From Gemmatimonas phototrophica (GTDB lineage: Bacteria; Latescibacterota; UBA2968; UBA8231), in NCBI GenBank assembly GCA_945861755.1, contig CAMAVQ010000001.1:41308-105307 (forward strand): a stretch of DNA of 64,000 nucleotides. Reading direction: 5' to 3'. The notes below the pieces were generated by a model. The model saw nothing but the letters and a program-made list of their open reading frames with translations, searched no databases and was not told the origin of the DNA. The position numbers were made by a program, and so were the translations under genes. Below, in pieces: positions 35,100 through 43,680 of the stretch (the first letter of the stretch is position 1; every line of letters starts with the position of its first letter).

Positions 35100-35915
35100 A
35101 TGATCGGGCTGGCGAATCTGGTGAACCAGGTCAGCAACAAGGCGTTTGCCCTGCTCTGTGTTCCGGGAAGGCTGCTGGGCGAGTGGGGCGAGTTGGGATG
35201 GATTTCCCTGGTCTTGGGCGCCGGCATGGCGTTGCTCTTCCGCTGGCTGGTGGACCGTCCGCGGCTGGAAGCGGCGCGGGCCCGGCTGCGGGCGGCCCTG
35301 CTCGAATTGTGGCTTTTCCGCCACGACCCCTGGGTGGTGCTGCGGGCAGAGGGGGAGTTGCTGGGGGCCAATGTTGCGTACCTGCGGGCATTTTTTGTGC
35401 CCTTGGCTGCGGCGCTGCTGGTCTCCGCCCCCCTGTTGATCCAGGCCTATAGCCGCTGGGGTCTGCAGCCGGCAGAGACAGGCAAGGCGCTGTTGCTCAC
35501 TGCCCAACTGGAGCCCGGCAGCGATTGGGGGGTGGACCTGGAATGGGTCAAGGGTCAGGGCACGATCCTGCCCCCGGTGCGCGAACCGGCCCGCAACCGG
35601 CTGGTCTGGCGTATCGAGCCGGCAATCGAGGGTGCCTTGGTCTTGGCACTCAGGAGCCGGGGCGGAAGCGCGGAGTTTCCCCTCGTCGTCGGCCAGGCCG
35701 GGTCGGGCATCAGCGCCTTGCGCGCCAAGGAGGGGCTCCAGCAGTTGCTCCACCCTCAGCTCCCTGGCTTGGAGGCTGGCTCCGGCTTTCAGAGCATCCA
35801 GGCTGAATACCCCCAGTCCGATTCCCCCTGGCTCCTCTGGCTGAGCGGTGTTTCGCTGCTCGCCGCCTGGGGGGCCAACAAGCTGGCACAGACCCGGTGG
35901 CCCAGCAAGGTCTGA
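35100..35915 (+). CDS. Membrane protein, possibly TMCO1/EMC3 (DUF106)-like
   Basis: This 271-residue protein has a TM segment at about 33-51 and a charged helical stretch (residues 53-95, with RARLRAALLELWLFRHD). A second TM lies at about 97-117, followed by about 125 soluble residues and a last TM near 246-263. The TM, amphipathic cytoplasmic hairpin, TM arrangement with LLELWLF resembles the YidC/Oxa1-superfamily DUF106 group, but this is a weak structural impression. It starts 9 nt after the small RHH-like gene with an AAGAGG-type site. A role as an insertase or assembly factor is a hypothesis. Confidence 0.5.
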   Translation: MIGLANLVNQVSNKAFALLCVPGRLLGEWGELGWISLVLGAGMALLFRWLVDRPRLEAARARLRAALLELWLFRHDPWVVLRAEGELLGANVAYLRAFFVPLAAALLVSAPLLIQAYSRWGLQPAETGKALLLTAQLEPGSDWGVDLEWVKGQGTILPPVREPARNRLVWRIEPAIEGALVLALRSRGGSAEFPLVVGQAGSGISALRAKEGLQQLLHPQLPGLEAGSGFQSIQAEYPQSDSPWLLWLSGVSLLAAWGANKLAQTRWPSKV

Positions 35916-35954
35916 ATGGGCAGGCGCGGTGCAATTTTACGAGGGGATGAGAAG

Positions 35955-38243
35955 GTGAACCGACACCAGACAGTGGGCCTGGCTTTGGCCGCCCTGCTGG
36001 CGTCTCTGGCGGCGTTCCCCTGGTTGCTGGGGATCAGCTATTCCAAGGGGAACGATTTCTTCTATTGGCTGCATTTTGCCTGGCTGGTGGCGCCAGGCCT
36101 CTTCAGTGGGGGCTTGCCCAACTGGACCATGCAATCGGGCTGCGGCCAGCCCATGTTCAACTTGGACCACCTTCCCGATGCGTTGGGGTTGGCGCTGTGC
36201 ACCCGCTTCCTGGGACTGGAAGGGGGCATACGCCTGTTCGTAGTGCTGTGTTTTGGCCTGGCCGGCATGGGCATGTATCGTCTCGGGTTGGAACTGAGTG
36301 GCAGGCGGGTTTCGGCTCTGCTGGCGGCCCTGGCTTTTGTGCTGTCTTGGTATCTGACGCGCACCGCCGATTTTTATGTTTACACCAGCAACCTGCTGCA
36401 GTTGGCTCTGCTGCCCTGGGTGGTTTTCACCTACCGGCATGCTGCGGAAGGGGAATTCAGGATGCAGCTGCTGGGCGGGGTGCTCACTGCCCTGTGTATC
36501 ACGGCCAATCCGCAGATGGCGATCAAGGTGGTGGGTTGCGCTGTGGCGCTGCTGCTCGCCGAATACCTCTGGTGGCGTCGCGGCCAGTGGCGGCAGCTGG
36601 CCGGTGGCCTGACCGTGATGGGGGCGGTGGCGGCCTGGCTCTCGGCTTTTCACGTCGCCACGGCCTTGATCCACCGGCGGGAGATCTATACCCTCGGCGA
36701 GAGAGGCACCATCTGGCCGAGGGATTGGGAGAATTTCACCGCCATCCCGAGGTACGCTTTTGATCTGGTCGCTCGCCACCTGGGTTGGGAGCAGATTTTT
36801 TCCGTGCCCCTGTGGGAGGTGATCGACTCCCATTACGAAGGTGTGGGGGTGCTGGTCCTGGCGCTGATCGCCTGGCGGACCAGCCGGGGCCGGCAGCGGG
36901 CTCAGGTGCTGGTGCTGTGGGGGCTGACCCTGCTGACCTTGGTCCTCTTTTTTGCGATCTCGTGGGGACGGGCTTCCGAGTGGGTGGGCACCCCGCGCAA
37001 CATGCTTTTCGTGTCCACCTTCTGCCTGGCCCTGCTCTGTGGCTGCGGCCATGCCCAGCTCCAAACCCGCTGGGGGGCCAGGTTCCACCGCTGGTGGAAG
37101 TGGGGGATTCCGGGTGTGGTGTTGCTAGAACTAATCGGCCTGAAGCTCGCTTTCTTTGCGGTCGGTCCCCACCATCTGCCCCTCGACCAAATACCCCAGT
37201 TGCGCTTCTGGAAGCAGTTCAGCCAGTCTGCCGAGTGGGGAAGGGGCGAGCGGTTTTTTACCTTCAAGGCCGACCTCGCCTTCATGCTCTTTCCCGCCAC
37301 CACCGGCCAGCCTACCGCCAACATCATCCACCAGCGCGATTATACCGCCGAGTACTTCAGCTATCAGGACGCCATCAACAAATATTTCTCCGGTCCGGGG
37401 CCGTACGGGGCCCAGGTAAGCGAATACCTCGGGCTCTTAGGAGTGCGTTATATCGACCTGCCGCGCACCGGTTTTGTGGGCCGGTACGCCTCCCATTACG
37501 GCCAACTACTAGAATATTTCCGGGCAGATCGCCAGCTTCGGGAGATGGCGCATCGCTATCCGGACTGGCGCGACGAGCAGTGGCAACGCCAGCCCCTCGG
37601 GCCGGGCATGGTTGAACAAGTGATCTTCGAAAACCAGCGCGCCAGGATCGGCTGGATTCCCGAACATGTCGTCGCCATCGTGGGGGACACGCGCAAGGGG
37701 GAGAGGATCTTCGAGGCCCTGTCCCTGGAACCGGACTTCCGGTTTGACCGCGTGCTCTTTTTACTTTGCGCGAATCTCGACGAGTTGGCGGGATTGGCAG
37801 ACCAGATAGAGGGCTTGCTGTTGGCAGAACCCTCGGTGCTGGTGTCCGGGCCCTGGCGGCAGTTTTCCCTGGAGGAGGTCCACGCCCTCTACCGCCAGGA
37901 TCAGCCTCCGGCCGGGCGCGCGGATCTGCAGCTCGAGCAGTGGCAGGAGGAGCGGGTGGGTTTCTCCTGCACCCCGGCGGCGCGCGGCCGCTTCGCCGGC
38001 ATTTCGCTGCAGCGTTTCTCCGACTGGCATGCGAGCGATACCCAAGGCAGCTCGCTCCGCGCTTTCAAGTCCGGGGCTGGATTGAGCGCGGTGTACCTGC
38101 CCGCAGGCAGCGAAGGGCTGACCCTGCAGTACGAAGGGCCTGGCTACAAAGTGGGCTGGCGTTGGTTCTCTCTGGCGGGACTTTTCGCGGTGATCGGGGC
38201 GCTGGTGGTTGACGGCTTCCGCCGCCGCAGGAAGAAAGGGTGA
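35955..38243 (+). CDS. Large polytopic membrane protein, YfhO/PTPS-related glycosyltransferase-like
   Basis: This protein of about 762 residues has at least ten hydrophobic segments in residues 1-400, then about 330 soluble residues and a final TM near the C-terminus. The first loop, LPNWTMQSGCGQPMF, resembles the GT-C-like loop of YfhO and PTPS-related membrane proteins, which lack a proven reaction but are thought to be glycosyltransferases. GTG at 35955 is preferred because GAGGGG lies 10-14 nt upstream; an ATG at 35916 has no ribosome-binding site. The stop overlaps the first TMTC-like gene as GTGA. Confidence 0.6.
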   Translation: MNRHQTVGLALAALLASLAAFPWLLGISYSKGNDFFYWLHFAWLVAPGLFSGGLPNWTMQSGCGQPMFNLDHLPDALGLALCTRFLGLEGGIRLFVVLCFGLAGMGMYRLGLELSGRRVSALLAALAFVLSWYLTRTADFYVYTSNLLQLALLPWVVFTYRHAAEGEFRMQLLGGVLTALCITANPQMAIKVVGCAVALLLAEYLWWRRGQWRQLAGGLTVMGAVAAWLSAFHVATALIHRREIYTLGERGTIWPRDWENFTAIPRYAFDLVARHLGWEQIFSVPLWEVIDSHYEGVGVLVLALIAWRTSRGRQRAQVLVLWGLTLLTLVLFFAISWGRASEWVGTPRNMLFVSTFCLALLCGCGHAQLQTRWGARFHRWWKWGIPGVVLLELIGLKLAFFAVGPHHLPLDQIPQLRFWKQFSQSAEWGRGERFFTFKADLAFMLFPATTGQPTANIIHQRDYTAEYFSYQDAINKYFSGPGPYGAQVSEYLGLLGVRYIDLPRTGFVGRYASHYGQLLEYFRADRQLREMAHRYPDWRDEQWQRQPLGPGMVEQVIFENQRARIGWIPEHVVAIVGDTRKGERIFEALSLEPDFRFDRVLFLLCANLDELAGLADQIEGLLLAEPSVLVSGPWRQFSLEEVHALYRQDQPPAGRADLQLEQWQEERVGFSCTPAARGRFAGISLQRFSDWHASDTQGSSLRAFKSGAGLSAVYLPAGSEGLTLQYEGPGYKVGWRWFSLAGLFAVIGALVVDGFRRRRKKG

Positions 38244-39985
38244 GTGCGGTGAATCACCTCTGGGAAAAAGGCCAACTCCTGGGCCTGGCCTGTATCTTCG
38301 CGTTGACCGTCCTAGTCTACGCCGGCAGTCTGGACAATGCCTTCCAATACGATGATATCCATTCCATCGTCGAGAATCCCCACATCCGCTCCTTGGCCAA
38401 CATTCCCGCTTTTTTCTACCAGCCCGAGTTGTTCTCGGCCGATCCCCGCAACGCCATGTACCGGCCCCTGGTGCTGGTCAGCTACGCGCTGAACCACGCC
38501 CTGAGCGGGGACTCGGTGTGGTCATATCATCTTCTCAACCTCGGCATACATCTGGGGACCAGCGGTCTGCTCTACGCGCTGGTCTGCCAGTTGGGCGGGA
38601 CCGGGGTCCAGGCCCTGCTGGCCGGCCTGCTCTTCGCCCTGCACCCCCTGGGCAGCGAGCCGGTCAACTACATCAGCAGCCGCTCCGAGTCGCTCTGCGC
38701 CTTTTTCTTTTTGTTGGCTTTCCTGGCCTATCTGAGCGGGGGGCGGAAATGGCTGGGGCTCAGCCTCGCCGCTTTTGTCGGGGCGCTGCTGTCCAAGTCG
38801 GTGGCCATCGCCCTGCCCCCAGTCTTTCTCTTGTACGAGTTGCTATGCCGGCGAGCGGCGTTCTCCTGGCAAGGGATTGGCAGGCGCCAGGGCCCTTTCT
38901 GGCTGGCTGGCTTCCTCTACATTGTCGGGGTCTGGGGCGCCCTCAGTGCTGCCGTGGTCACCCACCCCGTGCGCTCGTTGGCTGTCCAGTGCCTGACCCA
39001 GGTCAAAGCCTTGGTCTTTTACCTCAAACTCCTGTGGCTGCCCCAGGGGCTGAGTGTGGAGCACCAATTTTCCCTGGCAGCGGGGTTGGATGGGACGGTG
39101 ATCGCGGCGCTCCTTTGTTTGGGGACGGTTGGTGCCCTCCTGTTCCTGCGGGAGGCCAAGGGGGTGCTTTTCTGGGTGGCCTGGGCAGGTCTGACTTTGC
39201 TGCCCAGCAGCGCGGTGCCGCTCAACGTCCTGGTCAACGAACACCGTCTGTACCTGCCGGCTGCGGCTTTTGCGGTGTTGGTGGGCCGGATGCTGGCGGC
39301 GTTGATGGAAGAGCGAGGGAACGCGGGCCGTGCCCTGGTGGTGGCCTGGTTGGGCAGCTACGGCGCTCTGGCCTGGCAGCGCACCCAGGTCTGGCAGGGT
39401 CCGGAGACCCTGTGGCAGGATGCCCTGCGCCAGGCGCCAAAGATGCCGCGCCCCCACCTCTATATGGGCGACGTCCTCCAGCAGGCCGGCCGGCATGAGG
39501 AGGCGCTGCGCGAATACACCCTGACGCGCACCGTGTATCCCCAGGTCCTGAGCGCCGGGGACCAGTTGGTCAGCCACAACAACCAGGGGGCCGCGTACCT
39601 GGCCCTGGGACGCCGGGCCGAGGCCGTGGAGTCCTATAGGCAGGCCCTGGCCATCGATTCCACGTACACCAAGTCGCGCGAAGCCCTGGATGCCCTGGTC
39701 GCCCTGCAGGAAAAGAACTGGGACCCCACTGCCCACGCTCTGCACAAAAAAGGGTTGATGATGATCATCGAGAATCGCCCAGATGAGGCGGTGAAGGTGC
39801 TGGAGCAGTCGCTGCACCGGCAGCAGCGTCTGGAGACCTATATGGCCCTGGGCATGGCATACGAGAAGATCGGGGACCAGGCCAAGGCGCGCTGGGCTTA
39901 CGCTAGTCTCATGGCCCTGGCACCGGGGAGCAGCTATGCGCGGACTGCAGCGGAGAAACTCAGGCAGCTGGCTGAGAGCAAGTAG
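38240..39985 (+). CDS. TMTC-like membrane glycosyltransferase with TPRs, paralogue 1
   Basis: This 581-residue protein has about 9-11 hydrophobic segments in residues 12-370 and about four TPR-like repeats after about residue 390. It shows all family motifs: FQYDDIHSIVENPHIRSL (Asp38-Asp39), MYRPLVLVSYALNHAL, HPLGSEPVNYISSRSES, LSKSVAIALP, LNVLVNEHRLYLP and WQDAL. The fold and motifs match TMTC1-4 (DUF1736 plus TPR), eukaryotic O-mannosyltransferases. The Asp pair would be the GT-C catalytic site facing the periplasm. GTG start, overlapping the upstream gene (GTGA). Sugar and acceptor unknown. Confidence 0.75.
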   Translation: MSAVNHLWEKGQLLGLACIFALTVLVYAGSLDNAFQYDDIHSIVENPHIRSLANIPAFFYQPELFSADPRNAMYRPLVLVSYALNHALSGDSVWSYHLLNLGIHLGTSGLLYALVCQLGGTGVQALLAGLLFALHPLGSEPVNYISSRSESLCAFFFLLAFLAYLSGGRKWLGLSLAAFVGALLSKSVAIALPPVFLLYELLCRRAAFSWQGIGRRQGPFWLAGFLYIVGVWGALSAAVVTHPVRSLAVQCLTQVKALVFYLKLLWLPQGLSVEHQFSLAAGLDGTVIAALLCLGTVGALLFLREAKGVLFWVAWAGLTLLPSSAVPLNVLVNEHRLYLPAAAFAVLVGRMLAALMEERGNAGRALVVAWLGSYGALAWQRTQVWQGPETLWQDALRQAPKMPRPHLYMGDVLQQAGRHEEALREYTLTRTVYPQVLSAGDQLVSHNNQGAAYLALGRRAEAVESYRQALAIDSTYTKSREALDALVALQEKNWDPTAHALHKKGLMMIIENRPDEAVKVLEQSLHRQQRLETYMALGMAYEKIGDQAKARWAYASLMALAPGSSYARTAAEKLRQLAESK

Positions 39986-40025
39986 GACAGGACCCCGTAT
40001 GTCTGAGCGAAACCATCGGCCTTAG

Positions 40026-41786
40026 ATGAATACCTGGCTCGGCAGATACCCGGTGCTGTGCTTCTTCCTGGTGGCCAGTGTCCTGGGAACAGCGCTCTAT
40101 GCGGGTGGACGCGCCAATCCCTTCCAGTACGACGACCGCCATTCCATCCAGTACAACCCCCACCTCCGGTCCCTGGAAAATATCCCTTCCTTCTTCACCG
40201 ACCTGCATACCTTTTCCAGCGACAGCCGGGGCACGATGTTCCGCCCCTTGGTGCTGATTTCCTATGCCGTCAACTACGCTCTGGGCGGCCAGGGGGTGCA
40301 GGGTTACCACTGGTTCAATCTCTTCCTGCACATCCTGGCCGCAGGTCTGCTCTACGCGCTGCTGCGCCGCGCGCTAGACCCGACAGCCGCCTGGATGGGC
40401 GCCCTGATCTTCCTGCTGCACCCCACCCACGCCGAGCTGGTCAATTACCTCAGCAGCCGCTCGGACCTGATGGTGAGTTGCTGGTACCTGGGGGCCCTGT
40501 TGCTGGCAACCCAGGGACGCTGGGGCGGCACCAGCGCCGCGTATGCCGGGGGCCTGCTCTCCAAGGAGGTGGCCATCACTCTGCCGCTGTTGGCCGGGCT
40601 GCATCGCGGGTGGCATCAGGTGAAGATCCACTGGCGTCCTTTTGTGGTTTTGGGGCTGATCGGCACGGGCTACCTGGCCCTGATCAGCTTCAACCGCTTT
40701 CTCCCCGGGTCGATGGCCAAGGCGCCTCGGGGATGGGTGGAGCAGGTACTCACCCAGTTGAAAGCCTATGTATACTATATCTGGCTTTTTTGTATGCCGG
40801 TGCGCCTGAGCGTGGAGCACCAGTTCTTTGTATCTTCGGGTTTGGATGGATCGGTGATTTTTTCGGCGCTCTTGCTGGCCTCGCTCTCTTGGTTGGCGCT
40901 GCGCCAGTTGCGGCGGGTACCGGCCTATGGCTGGGCTTGGTTTGTGTTGACCCTGGCGCCGGCCTCGCTGGTGCCGCTCAACATCCTGGTCAGCGAACGG
41001 CGCATGTACCTGGCCAGCGCCGGCTTGTGTATGGTGGTGGCCTGGTTGTGGCAGCGGGCTGCGGTCGGCCGTCGGCCCTGGCTCTTCGCCGCCCTTCTGG
41101 GGGGGCTGCTGGCCACGATGAGTGTGGCCCGCAACCAGGTTTGGGCCACCGAGGTGGGGCTGTGGGAGGACGCGGTGGCCAAGGGACCCCAGATGTTCCG
41201 CGCCCGCGCCAACCTGGCCCTGGCGCTCAAACACGAGGGCCGCGACGAGGAAGCGCTGGTCCAGCTGCGCCAGGCTTTGCAGCTCAAGCCCGACTACGCC
41301 GATGCCTGGGCCGAACTGGGCAATCTGCTCAATGACCAGGGCGATACCGAGGGGGCGGTCGAGGCGTACACCCAGGCGCTCAGGTACAGCCCGCAATTGG
41401 AGGGGGCGCACTACAACCTGGGCAACGTCGCCCAGGGCAGGGGCCAGTGGGAAGCGGCCATCGCCCATTACCAAGAGGCGCTGCGCTGCAACCCCGGTTA
41501 TGCCGAGGCCCGCAATAATATGGGCCAGGCTTTTGAGGCGATGGATCGTCGGGCGGAAGCGGTGGCCGAGTACCGGCAAGCGCTGGCCCTCGATCCGGAG
41601 CTGGCCCAAGCCTGGTATAATCTGGCCGCTGCCCTAGAGCGCGACGGGGAAGCGCAGGAAGCCAGTGCGGCGTACCGGCGCTGCCGGGTGTTGCTGCTGG
41701 CCAATCCCGAGTACCACGAGAATACCCAGTACCAAGAATTCGCCCGCCGCGCCCAGGAAGGGGCGCAGCGGCTGGGAGGGAACTGA
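40026..41786 (+). CDS. TMTC-like membrane glycosyltransferase with TPRs, paralogue 2
   Basis: This 586-residue protein has the same layout as its neighbours but is the most divergent at the N-terminus. FQYDDRHSIQYNPHLRSL keeps Asp36-Asp37, yet MYRP becomes MFRP, EPVNYISSRSE becomes ELVNYLSSRSD, and NEHRLYL becomes SERRMYL. About five canonical TPRs follow residue 390, several near consensus (GNLLNDQGDTEGAVEAY). It is separated from copy 1 by 40 nt, one of the few real gaps in the array, with no promoter motif I could recognise. Confidence 0.73.
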   Translation: MNTWLGRYPVLCFFLVASVLGTALYAGGRANPFQYDDRHSIQYNPHLRSLENIPSFFTDLHTFSSDSRGTMFRPLVLISYAVNYALGGQGVQGYHWFNLFLHILAAGLLYALLRRALDPTAAWMGALIFLLHPTHAELVNYLSSRSDLMVSCWYLGALLLATQGRWGGTSAAYAGGLLSKEVAITLPLLAGLHRGWHQVKIHWRPFVVLGLIGTGYLALISFNRFLPGSMAKAPRGWVEQVLTQLKAYVYYIWLFCMPVRLSVEHQFFVSSGLDGSVIFSALLLASLSWLALRQLRRVPAYGWAWFVLTLAPASLVPLNILVSERRMYLASAGLCMVVAWLWQRAAVGRRPWLFAALLGGLLATMSVARNQVWATEVGLWEDAVAKGPQMFRARANLALALKHEGRDEEALVQLRQALQLKPDYADAWAELGNLLNDQGDTEGAVEAYTQALRYSPQLEGAHYNLGNVAQGRGQWEAAIAHYQEALRCNPGYAEARNNMGQAFEAMDRRAEAVAEYRQALALDPELAQAWYNLAAALERDGEAQEASAAYRRCRVLLLANPEYHENTQYQEFARRAQEGAQRLGGN

Positions 41787-41792
41787 GAAGGC

Positions 41793-43676
41793 ATGTGTGG
41801 CATCGCCGGCATTGTGCATCGGGACCGGGGGCGCGAAATCGACCCCCGAGTGCTGGACCGGATGACCGATGTGCTCAGCCACCGGGGACCCGATGACCGG
41901 GGGATTTGGGTGGCGCCCGGCGTGGGTCTGGGGCATCGCCGGCTCAGCATCATCGATCTGGTGAGTGGGCACCAGCCCATGACCACGGCCGGCGGCCAGT
42001 TGTGGATCACCTACAACGGCGAGATCTACAACTACCTCGAGCTGCGGGCCGAACTCAAGGCAGAGGGGCGCAGCTTTGCCACCCAGAGCGACACCGAGGT
42101 GTTGCTGCAGTTGTACGACGCGCGCGGGGAGGGCTGCCTGCGCCAGCTCAATGGGATGTTTGCCTTTGCGCTCTGGGACCGGCGCCGGCAGCGCCTGCTG
42201 GCCGCCCGCGATCACCTGGGCATCAAGCCTTTTTACTACTATGCCGACGGCGAAATCTTCCTCTTCGCCTCGGAGATCAAGAGCCTGCTGGAACACCCTC
42301 AGTTGCAGCCGACCATCGACCCCCAGGGGCTGCAGGACTATCTGGATCTGCAATACTGCCTGGGAGACAAGACCCTGTTCAAAGGAATCAAGCGTTTGCT
42401 GCCCGGCCATTTCCTGGTCTGGGAGGGGGGCAAGGTGCGGGTGGAGCGATACTGGGATGTGGACTTCACCCCGCAGGAGCACTACGACGAGCAGGAGTTT
42501 GTCCCGCGCCTGACCCACCTTCTGGCGGACGCGGTGCGGCTGCAGTTGCGCAGCGACGTGCCGCTGGGCACCCATCTGAGCGGCGGTCTGGATTCTAGCG
42601 CCATCGCCTGTATGGCCGCCAAGCAACTGAACGGGCCCTTACAGGTCTTCACCGGCGGTTTCAAGGAACACGCCCGGTACGACGAATCCGCCTATGCCCG
42701 GCTGGTGGCCCAACATCTGGGCGCGGTGTACCACGAGGTTTTCCCCCGCGCCGCGGACCTGGCCGACACCTTTGGCAAACTGGTCTACTACCTAGACGAA
42801 CCAATCGCTGGGGCAGCGGTTTTTCCCCAGTACTTTCTCTCCGAGTTGGCCAGCCGCCATGTCAAGGTGGTGCTGGGGGGGCAGGGGGGCGATGAGATTT
42901 TCTGCGGCTACGCCCGCTATCTGGTGGCCTACCTGGAGGCCTGCCTGCAGCAGGCCATCTACGGCTCTCGGCCCGAGTCCATGGTCCAGGAACTGAGCCT
43001 GGCAGAGCTGAGCCCCAGCCTCTCCTACCTGCGCGGGTACGAGCCGACAATCATGAAATACTTCGGTCAGGATCTCTTCGGCGACCCGGCCGATCGCTAT
43101 TACTTGTTGTTGAAGCGCTCCCAGGACATGGACGGGGTGTTGCAGGCCGACTGGCAGGAACCAGGGTATTCGACCCGGGAGGTGTTCCGCGCCGAATTCA
43201 TGGCTCCGCACACCCCGGCACTCATCGACCGCATGCTCTACATGGACCTCAAGAACCACCTGCAGTCGCTGCTCCAGTTGGAGGACCGCACCAGCATGGC
43301 CGTTTCCCTGGAGTCGCGTCTGCCCCTCCTCGATCACCGTATTGTCGATCAGGTTTTTGCCGTGCCCGCCCGCCATCGTTTTGCCGCCGGCCAGCCCAAA
43401 CATCTGCTGCGCCGGGCCCTGCAGGGGATCGTGCCCCAGCCCATCCTCGACCGCCGCGACAAGATGGGTTTCCCGGTGCCCATCTACGAGTGGTTCAAAG
43501 GGGAATTGCGGCCCTTTGTCGAGGATATCCTCCTGGGAGAGACCACCCGGCAGCGCGGCTTTTTCGCCATGGATGCGGTGGAGCGCTGTATACGCGGGGA
43601 GCAGCCCATCGGGCGGACGGTGTGGGGGCTGCTCTCGCTGGAATTGTGGTTCCGCGCCTATTTCGACAGGCGCTGA
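41793..43676 (+). CDS. asnB: Glutamine-dependent asparagine synthetase (amidotransferase)
   Basis: This 627-residue protein has an N-terminal Ntn glutaminase domain with Cys2 as nucleophile (MCGIAGIVHRD), LSHRGPDDRG and the YNGEIYNYLELR ammonia-binding motifs. The synthetase domain has THLSGGLDSSAIACM (PP-loop SGGLDS) and LGGQGGDEIFCGYARY. Housekeeping AsnB makes asparagine. In exosortase-type exopolysaccharide loci, close homologues are annotated as amidotransferases and may amidate a uronic-acid-like group. GAGAAGG precedes the ATG. It interrupts the TMTC-like array between copies 2 and 3. Confidence 0.88.
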   Translation: MCGIAGIVHRDRGREIDPRVLDRMTDVLSHRGPDDRGIWVAPGVGLGHRRLSIIDLVSGHQPMTTAGGQLWITYNGEIYNYLELRAELKAEGRSFATQSDTEVLLQLYDARGEGCLRQLNGMFAFALWDRRRQRLLAARDHLGIKPFYYYADGEIFLFASEIKSLLEHPQLQPTIDPQGLQDYLDLQYCLGDKTLFKGIKRLLPGHFLVWEGGKVRVERYWDVDFTPQEHYDEQEFVPRLTHLLADAVRLQLRSDVPLGTHLSGGLDSSAIACMAAKQLNGPLQVFTGGFKEHARYDESAYARLVAQHLGAVYHEVFPRAADLADTFGKLVYYLDEPIAGAAVFPQYFLSELASRHVKVVLGGQGGDEIFCGYARYLVAYLEACLQQAIYGSRPESMVQELSLAELSPSLSYLRGYEPTIMKYFGQDLFGDPADRYYLLLKRSQDMDGVLQADWQEPGYSTREVFRAEFMAPHTPALIDRMLYMDLKNHLQSLLQLEDRTSMAVSLESRLPLLDHRIVDQVFAVPARHRFAAGQPKHLLRRALQGIVPQPILDRRDKMGFPVPIYEWFKGELRPFVEDILLGETTRQRGFFAMDAVERCIRGEQPIGRTVWGLLSLELWFRAYFDRR

Positions 43677-43680
43677 ACCG

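Noticed and set aside
35937..37088. Long minus-strand frame (383 codons) opposite the YfhO-like membrane gene
   Set aside because: The translation is rich in Gln, His, Pro and Gly, typical of the antisense of a Leu-rich membrane protein, and no supporting start region was seen.
41793..43676. asnB as a mobile or inserted gene interrupting the array
   Set aside because: No inverted repeats, target duplications or composition shift were seen at its borders, and such amidotransferases are regular members of exopolysaccharide loci.
43342..43680. Upstream ATG extending TMTC-like paralogue 3 by 113 codons
   Set aside because: The extension runs entirely inside asnB, is Pro/Ser/Arg-rich and unlike the N-termini of the other eight copies, which begin directly with the first TM.
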